From positions 1,026,501 to 1,090,500 of the forward strand of contig NW_027043820.1 in the NCBI RefSeq assembly GCF_037102585.1: a stretch of 64,000 bases of DNA. Direction: 5' to 3'. Position 1 is the first letter of the stretch. Each line of letters starts with the position of its first letter. Under the pieces are notes generated by a model. That model did not search any database and was not told the DNA's origin. It was given only the letters and a program-made list of their open reading frames with translations. Shown piece by piece: positions 9,185-18,210 of this stretch. Both the position numbers and the translations under genes were made by a program. This stretch comes from Saccharomycopsis crataegensis. Its lineage: Eukaryota; Ascomycota; Saccharomycetes; Ascoideales; Saccharomycopsidaceae.

Positions 9185-10026
9185 ATGTCTGTTGATCTAG
9201 ATAACTCCAAAGAAAGTATTACTGTCTCCTTGCTTGCGGATTCCATACCAGTAGAGTCCTCTGCTGCATCTAGCGGTTACGATGTTGGAAGCACCTCATC
9301 ACTTAACGCTGGTGTCGAAACTGCTTTAAAAAGCAAAAAGATCACTACTATGAATATAGCCAACGATAATAAGAAAAATGGTAATTCTGAAATAAAATCC
9401 ACTGCAAAAAGTGAAAGTGATTTCTTGTCAATTGATGATCTCAAATCGATGAAGTTGATGATAAGTGAAATTCCAAAGATTTCGGGAAATAATTCATCCC
9501 TTAAAAAATTTAAATTAGAAATTGAAGAGTCGATTAATAAACTTAAAAGCGCTTCGTTGACAACCTCAAATAACTTTCCAACATTTGATTGGGAAAAAAT
9601 TGGAAAGATATATGATGAAATTTTTGAGGATTACGGGCGTGAAATGGAATCAATTGACATGGAATTTAAGGAATTAGAGCATGTGAGTATATCTCATTTT
9701 CAAATCTGGCAGGCAAAGAAGCAATACAGTATACTAACACCAAAATATAGGAAAGATCCATGTGGATCAAGGCAGCATTATATATTGATGATCGTAAGGC
9801 CTTACAAAGGTATGTTATACCATTTTTGTATTATTTTTTCTTTTTCGATATTGTGATCAATCAATAACCTTCTTTAATTCTAACCATCTTCTTTAGAATT
9901 CAACAAAGGGCCGAATGGATGGATCAAAAGGAATCACAGGTAAACTATAACCGTCAACAGTTGATTAACTCTGTTGGTATCATAAAGAATGCAATTTGTG
10001 GTTTACAAACTGTGGAGAAGAAATGA
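9185..10026 (+). CDS. Unrecognised three-exon protein, 228 residues
   Basis: Exons are 9185-9682, 9751-9809 and 9897-10026. Intron 1 (68 nt) has GTGAGT, TACTAAC (9732-9738) and ATAG. Intron 2 (87 nt) has GTATGT, TTCTAAC (9878-9884) and TTTAG. Splicing keeps one frame and ends at TGA 10024-10026; without it the first exon reads into unrelated sequence. The N-terminal half is Ser/Asn/Lys-rich and probably disordered. The C-terminal 100 residues (FDWEKIGKIYDE through NAICGLQTVEKK) are charged and helical, with blocks such as KALQRIQQRAEWMDQKES that look conserved. I do not recognise the family; a kinetochore or vesicle-tether subunit would fit but is a guess. Confidence 0.75.
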
Positions 10027-10368
10027 TATGTTTTCCTGTTCCTGGAACTTACCTTTTACTTGGAGAATTGTCTGGGTGATTTATGGAGATAATAATAGTG
10101 ATATTCTCATCCTTTGCAGCTTATAAATGGAATATATTTTTTTTCTGGGATATCGGAGAGGTATTTTAAAAATAATGCTATAGTAATATATGATCTCTAT
10201 CCGACATGAGATCTTTAGCAATAATCTCAACTGACTCAAGGAACCAGAGATATAATCCCGCGTGCGTCTAATAATATATACACGCTCCGCAAAATCTAAT
10301 AAATGCTCTTAAAAAATGACATCGTAAGAATACGTACCCATCTGTATGTCAAGTATAAATAGTCAAGA
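10027..10368. other. Intergenic: promoter of the 10369 gene
   Basis: AT-rich spacer with a short higher-GC patch (CGCGTGCGTC, 10258-10267). No feature supported. Confidence 0.45.
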
Positions 10369-10888
10369 ATGAGCAATGGTAATTGTAGGTGTTATTATCC
10401 AATTATCGCTTGAAGTTTTTAGCTACTAACACTCGATAGACGATGATATATTAAGGGAAATCCCGCTTATAATTTCTCCTTTCTATAATCCTCCAAGACT
10501 AGTCAAATTACCACCAACCTACAAATCCTTACCATCACAGTTGCCAGCCCCACTCTACTACTCGAACTATCATAATAATGGTACACTGGATATAGAGGAA
10601 CTAAAAAAACACTCTACGACAAATGATATACAATCTTGGAAAGACGAACTTTTGAGAACTAAGGAAAATATCCAACAGTTCCATAAGGACGATAAAGAAA
10701 AATATCAAAGCTGGTTAGATGAAAACATCAAGCATTATGCTCCAGGATACTTGGATACGAATGGTGGAATTCTTCAACCTAAACACACAAAAAGTAAAAA
10801 TCCGGGCACTAATTCTGATTCGGTTTCTACGTCTTCTTCCCTGTTGAATCAGCTCAGTGACATCTTCCAGAGCACACCTTCGTCTTGA
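10369..10888 (+). CDS. Unrecognised two-exon protein, 152 residues
   Basis: Proposed exons are 10369-10378 (ATGAGCAATG) and 10440-10888, with a 61-nt intron. The 5' site GTAATT is weak, but TACTAAC (10424-10430) and GATAG are good. The join gives MSNDDDILREIPLIIS followed by FYNPPRLVKLPPTYKSLP, and keeps frame with the rest, which otherwise lacks an ATG. The middle (SWKDELLRTKENIQQF through GYLDTNGGILQP) is charged and probably helical. The C-terminus is Ser-rich. I do not recognise the family. The second exon is sound; the first exon is an inference. Confidence 0.6.
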
Positions 10889-10999
10889 TGTCCGGGTGTG
10901 ATTTTCAAGCATCCTTTTTTTTTTTTTTTTTTCCTAACAGACTACTAGATTACTGCTTCCTACAATAGTAATAGAGGTAATAACAAACAATATTCGATA

Positions 11000-11983
11000 A
11001 TGTCAGTTGCGAATATTGAAAAGGCAGAGTCTCTTCTTGGAGATATCAAACTAAAAAAAATTTCGCAGGGGGCTGAAGCAATTATATTTCTAGCTAATGA
11101 GCATCCATATTCAAATGAGAGAAACTGCCCAACTATTGTGAAATATAGACCAAGAAAACTTTACAGATACCCAGTACTAGACTTGCAAATTGTTAAGCAA
11201 AGAACCGCTTCTGAATCAAGAATTATTTTCAAACTTTTCCAGAGTTCAGTGATTGAGTTTAATAAATTGGAAAAGAAGAAAAATAGTGAGAAGATTGATA
11301 GATCTCTTGTGAACTATGTGATCAACAACGGGGGTGTCAACTGCCCAAAGCTTATTGGGTTGGATGTGTACAATGGATTTATTTTTATGGATTATATCAA
11401 CGATACATTGGTAAACGGCGAATCTTCTTCCTTGAAAAACCATCTTTGGTTGTTGGAAAAGACTTTTGCCGATTCGTTGAGTGAAAAGTTAACGGTTCAT
11501 AATTGTCAGAGTATTGTTGCTTCAAGAGAAATTGAGCGTGAAGTAGTGGCTTTAAATCTGAAAATAAAGGATTTACTTGTACTTACCGGTATTCAGTTGG
11601 GAAATATGCACATGTTTGATGTTATTCACGGTGATTTGACCTCCTCTAATATTATTCTAAAGAAATATGATTCCGAGAATAATAATGATGAACTACAGCC
11701 TTTATATATTCCATATCTTATAGATTTTGGCCTTTCTTCACAGTCCAGCTTGACTGAAGATAAAGCTGTTGATTTATATGTGTTGGAGAAGGCTTTGGAA
11801 AGTACACATCCACTTTTCTCAAAGGATTATTCAAAATGGGTATTAGAGGGTTATGAATTAGCTTACGAGATGAAGGGTAAACGAGAAAATGCTGCCAAAC
11901 CATACAGGGTTAAACATCGCGAAATTTATAAAAGACTAGAAGCCGTTAGACTAAGAGGCAGAAAGAGATCCATGATTGGGTGA
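11000..11983 (+). CDS. BUD32: KEOPS complex kinase/ATPase Bud32
   Basis: This 327-residue PRPK/Bud32 atypical kinase is the ATPase of the KEOPS complex that makes t6A37 in ANN-decoding tRNAs. The N-lobe motif SQGAEAIIF is at 22-30 and the family-specific VKYRPRKLYRYPVLD at 47-61. The catalytic loop is HGDLTSSN, the metal site DFGLS, then EDKAVDLYVLEKA. The basic C-terminal tail RLRGRKRSMIG is the known tRNA-binding end. It is longer than the S. cerevisiae protein (261) because of an insert between the lobes. One in-frame CTG lies in that insert. Confidence 0.96.
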   Translation: MSVANIEKAESLLGDIKLKKISQGAEAIIFLANEHPYSNERNCPTIVKYRPRKLYRYPVLDLQIVKQRTASESRIIFKLFQSSVIEFNKLEKKKNSEKIDRSLVNYVINNGGVNCPKLIGLDVYNGFIFMDYINDTLVNGESSSLKNHLWLLEKTFADSLSEKLTVHNCQSIVASREIEREVVALNLKIKDLLVLTGIQLGNMHMFDVIHGDLTSSNIILKKYDSENNNDELQPLYIPYLIDFGLSSQSSLTEDKAVDLYVLEKALESTHPLFSKDYSKWVLEGYELAYEMKGKRENAAKPYRVKHREIYKRLEAVRLRGRKRSMIG

Positions 11984-12213
11984 ACGAAAGATGTGCCCTA
12001 TTTTTTTATTTTTTTATTTTTTTGTTCTATTTTTACATGTGTCTCTTATTTTTGTGATATAAAATCATTAATTTGTGCTATTTATTTATCATTATCATCA
12101 GCTTGGAAATAAAGGAAAAGGAAAGTGTGTTTAAAAACTAGTATTAAAACCTGTCAAATGAAATTGTAAGTGCAGATCGAGGAGGGTATTTTTTGTTTTG
12201 TGTCCTGTGTGCT

Positions 12214-12633
12214 CTAATTTTCCGGATTAATTTGTTCATATTTGTTGAATTCATCCAACTTCTCTTGATCAATAGTATAGTTATATATAGACAATCCCAA
12301 AGCAATCAGGATAATTGAACCAGTTAGTGCTCCAATAACTCTGCCACTGACAGTCGAGGCATTATTACCTCCGACAGTTCTTGGCCCCCAAGGGCCATAA
12401 GAAATGAAATAAGAAGCCTTCTTTTCTTCGTTGGACATATCATTCCAATTTTCTTCTTGCTTGAATGCTAGATGATCGAGAATTTGATCCTGTTCATCTT
12501 CAGTCAAGTTCACCCATGTTTGCTGAATATTTTGAAAATTATGGGTTGAGATGCACCTTTGAGCATTCAATCTAGTGCCTGTTGAAAATATAGAAGGCTG
12601 AAAGCTTATTAATCTTATTAATGATCTATTCAT
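12214..12633 (-). CDS. COX5: Cytochrome c oxidase subunit 5 (COX IV family)
   Basis: This nuclear-encoded respiratory complex IV subunit has 139 residues from ATG 12633. The frame continues upstream only to a GTG, so I take the inner ATG. MNRSLIRLISFQPS through RCISTHNF is a basic mitochondrial presequence. The matrix domain has WVNLTEDEQDQI, EEKKASYFISYGPWGPR and one membrane helix (VIGALTGSIIxIALGLSIY, where x is a CTG codon). A TTATTGGT box at 13025-13032 would be a Hap2/3/4/5 site in a respiration gene. S. cerevisiae has two paralogues (COX5A/B), and I cannot assign one. Confidence 0.9.
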   Translation of the reverse strand: MNRSLIRLISFQPSIFSTGTRLNAQRCISTHNFQNIQQTWVNLTEDEQDQILDHLAFKQEENWNDMSNEEKKASYFISYGPWGPRTVGGNNASTVSGRVIGALTGSIILIALGLSIYNYTIDQEKLDEFNKYEQINPEN

Positions 12634-13359
12634 TTTTCTGGTTTTAATATTTCTGGTGTTTAATGAAATTGATGTGGTGAGCACGCAGCCTCCACTTTCT
12701 AAATTGTTTTCTTTATTTTTTTTATTTTTTTTTTAGTCGGAATTTTTGCAGTTCCGGGGAGTTGAATATTTGTCAACCAGAACACTTACAAAGCATAACA
12801 AAACAATATTCATTAGATCTTACTTAAACTACTACTGAGTTATATAATTTAGTATTATTTTGTTAATCTTGGTTTATTTGGGCAGATATTTACTGAAAAG
12901 GGAAACAAAGTAACATAGACGACGTAAACGCTTCCCCAGTTTTTCAAAAGAGTTTCCTACCCTGTGACGATTTTTCCTGAAATTATATGTTACCGGGGTC
13001 TTTGCCTCTTCTAGAAATATTCATTTATTGGTGTCTGCTCTTCTCATCTTTAACTGGTTGTCGTTGTTCTTTTCCCAGTAGGGCGCAGCAATCTATCTAC
13101 CTATTTGTCATTACCCCCATTGAACTGGAACAACAAATCCAAATAGTATTCATTTGCAATTCCCAAGTAATAGTAATTAATTTGAAACACTGATCTTCAG
13201 AGGCAATAGCTGGCTTGATTCACCTTTCGCTTAGAACGCTTTGCTGAGTTTCGAGGGTACCCATGTGATTATGCATGATTTAGAGTGCTTATATTTTTCA
13301 TTCAACAAAATGGTCATCAAGGTTTCGGCGATGATATATAACTTCAGTTTGGTGCAATT
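12634..13359. other. Divergent promoter of COX5 and the LYR gene
   Basis: This 726-bp shared upstream region serves two mitochondrial genes. It contains a T-run just upstream of COX5 (12715-12735) and a CCAAT-type box at 13025-13032. Confidence 0.5.
13025..13032 (-). promoter_or_regulatory. Possible Hap complex site (CCAAT box)
   Basis: TTATTGGT on the plus strand (ACCAATAA on the minus strand) matches the TNATTGGT consensus for the Hap2/3/4/5 complex. It lies between COX5 and an LYR-protein gene. An 8-mer alone is weak evidence. Confidence 0.3.
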
Positions 13360-13818
13360 ATGCTTAGAGCTCTCAAACATTTCTCAAGATATTATTCAAA
13401 TGGTCCTCGTATAGGAAATGTGAAAGCTTCAACAATTCCCAAGAGAAAAAACCGACCATGGGATGATAAATCAATTCCATCGCTTGAAGACTTCATGTTT
13501 CAAAGAAAGGTATTCAAGTTATATCGAGCCATAGTGAGAGCTGCCAACCGTAAGTGTGGTATCATTTGTGAAAAAAAAAGAAAATATTCTGATTACGTAC
13601 TCTCAATATACTGACATATTACACTAGAAGCCCCTGATAAATTGATGGCCAAGGAACTTATTGAATATGCTAAAGGAGAATTTCTAGTTTCCAAAAATGT
13701 TAGTGACAAACATGAGAAGAGATACTTACTTTCAATGGGACAAAATCAGTTTAGGGATACTTGCAAAGGGATTGGCTTCTCCTTTCCAATAAATATTGAT
13801 TTCAATGATATCAAGTGA
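13360..13818 (+). CDS. LYR-motif mitochondrial protein, LYRM2-like (two exons)
   Basis: Exons 13360-13549 and 13628-13818 encode 126 residues. The intron (78 nt) has GTAAGT, a variant branch TACTGAC (13609-13615) and ACTAG. Unspliced, the frame ends at 13614 in low-complexity sequence. The N-terminus is a basic presequence (MLRALKHFSRYYS). SLEDFMFQRKVFKLYRAIVRA carries the LYR motif at 54-56 and matches LYRM2 (SL+QFxxRxxVLxLYRxILRA). Such small proteins bind acyl carrier protein and help assemble respiratory complexes, LYRM2 being tied to complex I. The complex I subunit at 18 kb makes that plausible. Confidence 0.82.
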
Positions 13819-14538
13819 TGATTTAGTCAAAATGGAGAAATTAATTATCTAGTATCTGTACATACACATTAAAACATTGCCATTTTACGAAATAAACTTA
13901 TTACTAAATGGTTCTAAAGTAACTTTATTAGTTGTCCTTCTTTATAAACTGAATTTTCCACTTGATAGGCGTTCTCTCCCTCTTTATCTCTTACTCTTTG
14001 GTTTGGCAAATTAAGCATCCTTATTAGTGATGGTCTAGCATTTCACCAATAAAAGCCTGTCAGTGTTGCACAAGAAGATAAAATAATGCAATATGCGTTG
14101 AATGACTTGAAATATCGGTACATATAACTGTTTTTGCCCCATAAAATTATATTCTGTTAGATGCATCTAATTATTGCTTATTGGTTTTAACCAGTGCTAT
14201 TTGAGCATATTTTTGCCAAAGTGCTTTAAGGACATTATATATTGGTTTGATATTCATATTGCTTAAATGATGAAAATATTTATTAAAATTGATCTTGTGT
14301 CCCTTGTTAAATACGTATTATGCTAGGCTACCATGTACTGGATCCAACGCTAGTAAAAAATATCATATTTTAATGAGTAGCGGGCTAGGCTTTTCTTTGA
14401 ACGCTTCAGCAGACCACCTTTGGATACGCCGTGATTAACTAGGATATGAGAAGTAAATCATTTATTTTTTCTTGAATAATTTCAATTTATATGTAATTTC
14501 GTAAGTATTTGATTAAATAACTTGATATTGAATGATTG
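13819..14538. other. Intergenic, no gene
   Basis: 720 bp of AT-rich sequence leading into the repeat cluster. No RNA gene or reading frame is supported. Confidence 0.5.
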
Positions 14539-14619
14539 GATGAATTATATATTAATAAGTCACAGAGAGAGGTTCTCGCAACATACAAGCCAGGTCCACT
14601 ACGCCGGTTCTTCTAATAG
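14539..14619 (-). repeat. Dispersed repeat R1, copy d (inverted)
   Basis: Read on the minus strand: GAACCGGCG, then CCTGGCTTGTATGTTGCGAG and AACCTCTCTCTGTGAC, matching copies a-c with several changes. It is the outer edge of the inverted repeat cluster. Confidence 0.65.
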
Positions 14620-14724
14620 ATAAAATAAAATACTATAAATTTCTCAAAAAACCATACTCTTTGCTTTAAGGATTAATCACATCACAGGTAAAAAATAAAA
14701 ATAAAAAAAAACAAACAAACAAAC

Positions 14725-14819
14725 CAATAATCAAGATTATTAATGAAAAAGGTGCAATTTGGAGTAATGATATGAATTCGCTAGTAAGTTACCCATCACT
14801 AGGAGATTCATGAACTGAG
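14725..14819 (-). repeat. Dispersed repeat body B, second part (inverted)
   Basis: The reverse complement matches the right part of the body at 2843-3024: CAGTTCATGAATCTCC, TAGTGATGGGTAA and AATAATCTTGATTATTG. It is separated from the first part by R1 copy c. Confidence 0.75.
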
Positions 14820-14866
14820 CAATAGAGGAATAAATTACAGTTTTTATTAATAATGATTATTTCTAC

Positions 14867-14936
14867 AGACCGGCTCATGCGCCTGGCTTACATGTTATTT
14901 AGAACCTCTGTGACTCGTTAGTATACAGTTCATATT
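14867..14936 (+). repeat. Dispersed repeat R1, copy c
   Basis: Plus-strand copy with core CCTGGCTTACATG then TTTAGAACCTCTGTGACTCG. Its orientation is opposite to the flanking body parts, so it splits the body and looks like a separate insertion. Confidence 0.8.
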
Positions 14937-14959
14937 ATGGTGGTATTTGTAAATGTGTG

Positions 14960-15024
14960 TTGGTACTATATCTCAAATGCTAAGTATTTTAAAAACAGTG
15001 ACCATAATAATCCTGCGGGGAATA
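14960..15024 (-). repeat. Dispersed repeat body B, first part (inverted)
   Basis: The reverse complement shares the blocks around GGTCACT, ATACTTAGCATTTG and AGATATAGT with 2850-2900. AACCAAATAAACCAAA (15064-15080) beside it is the minus-strand counterpart of the TTTATTTGG minisatellite. Confidence 0.7.
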
Positions 15025-15181
15025 GTAAAAATTAATAAAAAATAATGAGAAAAGAAAATAATAAAACCAAATAAACCAAAGAGGTCAAATCAAATCAATA
15101 AATTAAAAAATCATGAAAATGAGGGGTGTTTTTTTTTTTAAAAAATAATTTGGATTTATAATAATTCTCATAAGTATATAA

Positions 15182-15916
15182 TTATGTAAACTTGCTCTTT
15201 GGGGTGATCTTGGTTTTCTTAGAATGACGTTTAATCGGGCATTCTGGTCCAATGTGGCCTGGTTTTTTGCAGATGATACAGTTCCGCTCAGGACAAGAGA
15301 ACTTGGTATGTTTCCTGGAACCACAACTAGTACAATAGAAACAATGGGTCAATAATTTGATTTTCAAAACCTTGGATGAGATAATTGATAGTTCTGCATC
15401 TTTTTCCAAGCTTATCATACCATATAATCTATTTCTTTGGAAAGGGTCAGATGTTTTGCAAGCTTGCAAATCAACAAAATTAAAGGCATCTTTTGGAATC
15501 TTATGCTGTTGGAAGTGGTACTCCAATATGTCATTTAAAGCATCCATGTTACTAGTTTGAACTTCGATTTCAATTAAATGACGTTCAAAATTTTCGTCAA
15601 TCACAATTTTTGGTTTATAAGTTGTGGTTTCAGTGCTGATTTGTAAAAACTCATTGATATGATTGATGAATGACATTTTCCTTTTTTTGAATCTGTCGTC
15701 TGGCAGAGGAAAATCAGGAAAAAAGCTTACAGGGATGACAATTTCATTATCATTAGAGTTGATATAAATGACTTCCTGGGAGTGTCTTAAATCATACTCC
15801 AATTTTGTTCTTTGATAACGTTCAGTTTCCTCGATGGTCTCAGATTCAATGAACTGTTGCTGTAGCTGTTTTTTGGCCGGGGTTTTTTCTTTGAAGACAA
15901 AATTTGGGGTGTACAC
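15182..15916 (-). mobile_element. Double zinc-knuckle ORF, LINE ORF1/Gag-like relic
   Basis: An open frame of about 244 codons without an ATG at its start; the first internal Met is near residue 81. The C-terminus has two CX2CX4HX4C knuckles (C195, C198, H203, C208 and C213, C216, H221, C226) followed by a basic tail, as in Gag or in ORF1 of L1-type elements such as the Candida Zorro family. No reverse transcriptase frame follows on the minus strand; instead the inverted repeat cluster begins within about 100 bp. I read it as a 5'-truncated element remnant or a captured gene missing its first exon. A cellular zinc-knuckle protein is less likely given the repeats and the nearby tRNA-Gly. Confidence 0.6.
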
Positions 15917-15927
15917 CCTTACACCCC
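15907..15927. promoter_or_regulatory. Telomere-like / possible Rap1 site
   Basis: The 12-bp perfect palindrome GGGTGTACACCC (15907-15918) runs into TTACACCCC. The minus strand reads GGGGTGTAAGGGTGTACACC, close to the GGTGTACGGATGT core shared by Candida telomere repeats and to the Rap1 consensus ACACCCATACA. It sits exactly at the open 5' end of the zinc-knuckle ORF. Confidence 0.3.
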
Positions 15928-16141
15928 TTTTTAATATATTAATTAATTATATAACTATATATCTCATAAACTACCTAACGTAGTTTGAAAATTAAATTGT
16001 TAAGGGAAAACTGTTAATGGTGAAAAACCCTATTATTATGAAAAAATCTTTTTATGCGTTTTTGAGGTTAATTATTGTGGCCGGGTAACAGTTAGAAATT
16101 TAAGTGATCTTGGTTACTAAAAAATCTAATACTATCACGTG

Positions 16142-16212
16142 GCGTGGATGGTTTAGTGGTAAAATTCAACTTTGCCATAGTTGAGCCCCGGGTTCGATTC
16201 CCGGTCTACGCA
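16142..16212 (+). tRNA. tRNA-Gly (anticodon GCC)
   Basis: A complete 71-nt cloverleaf with no intron: acceptor GCGTGGA/TCTACGC, discriminator A, D arm with GGTTTAGTGGT, anticodon loop TTGCCAT closed by CAACT/AGTTG, T arm GGTTCGATTCC. It matches yeast tRNA-Gly(GCC) closely. The retroelement-like ORF lies 226 bp upstream on its 5' side. Confidence 0.96.
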
Positions 16213-17057
16213 TCACCACTACATAAGTTTAAATGTTAGTTAAATTTTCTTATTTTTTTTTATAGAATCAACAACTAAAGGTTTTGGTTTTCAAAAATAA
16301 TCAAGCTTGCTTTTTAATTCATGTAGATAAGTTAAGACTTAGGAGAAGCTTGCACTCGTAAATTTTTGCTTATCACTGGTGATATATACTTATATAGAAA
16401 CGTCGGTTGATCAACCAATTAATTGATTAATTATCATCATACTCAAACATTGATTCAGGGAAGTAATTATATGCCTGTATTTTTTTGCATTCGTTTTATG
16501 GACCTACAGATTCGTTTCAATGATTTGCATTTGATATCATAATCATCAAACGAGGTGGCGGGGGGTCGCTGCGAAAACAAGGATACGGGTACGGCTACCG
16601 TAAAATATAACCTATTTTAGTATTATCAGTTTGAGATCTATGAAGCCAATTTAAGGGAATAGCCATAGGACATGAGATACCACGTTCGCGTGGTGCTGAT
16701 TACTTTTGCTTTGCTTTTGAAGCTCAAAGTTTCTGACTAATTTTGGAAAGGGCTGCATGTCGGAGGAAAAATTTTGTGCCCAAAAATTCGACTCTAAAAA
16801 AAGATGACGATATATTGTGAGTATTTCTAATGAAGGTCAAATACGAACTCCCGAACAATGCTGTTTGATGTGCCTTGGCATACTCCGTATAAAGCTTGAT
16901 AATATTCCTTTTTGTGATACCCACTGAATGAAAGTTTGTAAAACTAACAATATTTTCGGGCTAATCCAATTCTGCTTGAAAAGTGTCACAACATTTCAGG
17001 TTTAATACCTTTGTTTACATTATTGATATTATTACAACACTGAAAAATTCAAATAGA
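16213..17057. other. Intergenic tRNA-Gly to PTH1
   Basis: This holds a small GC-rich patch (GGTGGCGGGGGGTCGC, near 16553-16568) followed by GATACGGGTACGGCTACCG, possible promoter elements for PTH1. No gene is supported. Confidence 0.45.
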
Positions 17058-17642
17058 ATGTCGAATCCTTACTTAGTTATTTGTTCCGTTGGGAATCCTG
17101 GTGCACGTTATGCTTACACTCGCCATAATATGGGCCATATTGTGCTTGATAAAATTAGAGAATATTTGGGATTCCACAGTTGGACCAGATCACCATCACT
17201 AAAAAACTGTGTTGTTTCCGGATCTCCAAGTTATCCGGTAATTTTATACAAATCTGAGACTCAAATGAATATATCTGGTGGATCAATATCGCGAAATTGG
17301 CAAATTTTAAGACGCCAGAAGCTTAGTGAAGGTTATGATCCGGTATTAGTTATTATTAATGACGAATTATCTTTACCGGTTGGTAAATCACAAGTTAGAC
17401 TAAAGAATTCCAGCCCAAGAGGCCATAATGGCTTGAAGTCTATTAGAACTGCAATGGGTGGGAACTTCTTGAGTATTTCTGTGGGAATTGGTAGACCAGA
17501 ATCCAGAGATCAAAATTCCATATCAAATTATGTTTTGAGCCGAATCCCAACGCATGAGTTGCAAATTGTTTATGAAGATGTGGTGATTGATGTTTGTGGA
17601 TACCTTGAGCAAATGTTGGAAGGGAATTATATTGATGATTAG
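17058..17642 (+). CDS. PTH1: Peptidyl-tRNA hydrolase Pth1
   Basis: This hydrolyses peptidyl-tRNA released by stalled ribosomes; the yeast enzyme is mitochondrial and dispensable. From ATG 17058 it has 194 residues (190 in S. cerevisiae). The frame continues upstream to a GTG, but MSNPYLVICSVGNPG matches the family start. Catalytic residues are visible in GNPGARYAYTRHNMGH (Asn and His) and INDELSLPVGK (Asp). SPRGHNGLKSI is the second family signature. The frame is complete. Confidence 0.93.
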   Translation: MSNPYLVICSVGNPGARYAYTRHNMGHIVLDKIREYLGFHSWTRSPSLKNCVVSGSPSYPVILYKSETQMNISGGSISRNWQILRRQKLSEGYDPVLVIINDELSLPVGKSQVRLKNSSPRGHNGLKSIRTAMGGNFLSISVGIGRPESRDQNSISNYVLSRIPTHELQIVYEDVVIDVCGYLEQMLEGNYIDD

Positions 17643-18210
17643 GGCGTTGTTGTTGATAACTACTAATATCTCAATATTCTTTTGTTTGTTTTTATCTTGT
17701 GTTTACTTCTGATTCTACCACTTGCACTGTTTAAATTCGCATTGAATTTACTATATTATATGACCACTATACATCTTGACATAAGTCTTTGGGAGTTATT
17801 TCATTTAGATTAGAGAATTTTTTAATTTTTTTTTTTCATTTCTTTGCATGAGGACATTATTTTACATTATTTTACACTAATATTTTACAATGACACCATA
17901 CTGGATAGAACGTTATTTTCTTTTGTAATATGTGATATGATTATATTAACCACCAGGATGATTGTATGAAAAAAGTTGGGGATGAAGAAGATATCTTCAG
18001 AATAATGAGGACATCTTCAGAATAATAATGAAAGATAGTAATATACATTTCTCTTTCAACCAAAATTATAGATTCATGATACGTAATGGAACAATGCAGG
18101 CAATACTAATTGAGGAGTTTGAAATAATAACGAACTGAGGAAAGCAGGGAGGAGTGACCAAAAGAATTGAATAAGAATAAAAAAGAATAAATTATCATTT
18201 ACTATTTCAT
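17643..18210. other. Intergenic between convergent PTH1 and the complex I gene
   Basis: This contains an imperfect tandem duplication around TCTTCAGAATAATGA at 17993-18030. Nothing else is supported. Confidence 0.5.

Noticed and set aside
12634-12684. Extended N-terminus for COX5
   Set aside because: It opens with GTG; the inner ATG at 12633 gives a normal presequence and length.
2594-15024. Inverted repeats as arms of a centromere
   Set aside because: The arms are 11.5 kb apart and enclose about ten active-looking genes, unlike known inverted-repeat yeast centromeres.
16724-16924. 66-codon minus-strand frame upstream of PTH1
   Set aside because: Starts with GTG; an acceptor-like CAG precedes it but no branch point is present on that strand; no recognisable family.
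16983-17057. N-terminal extension of PTH1
   Set aside because: Starts with GTG, and the family start matches the ATG at 17058.
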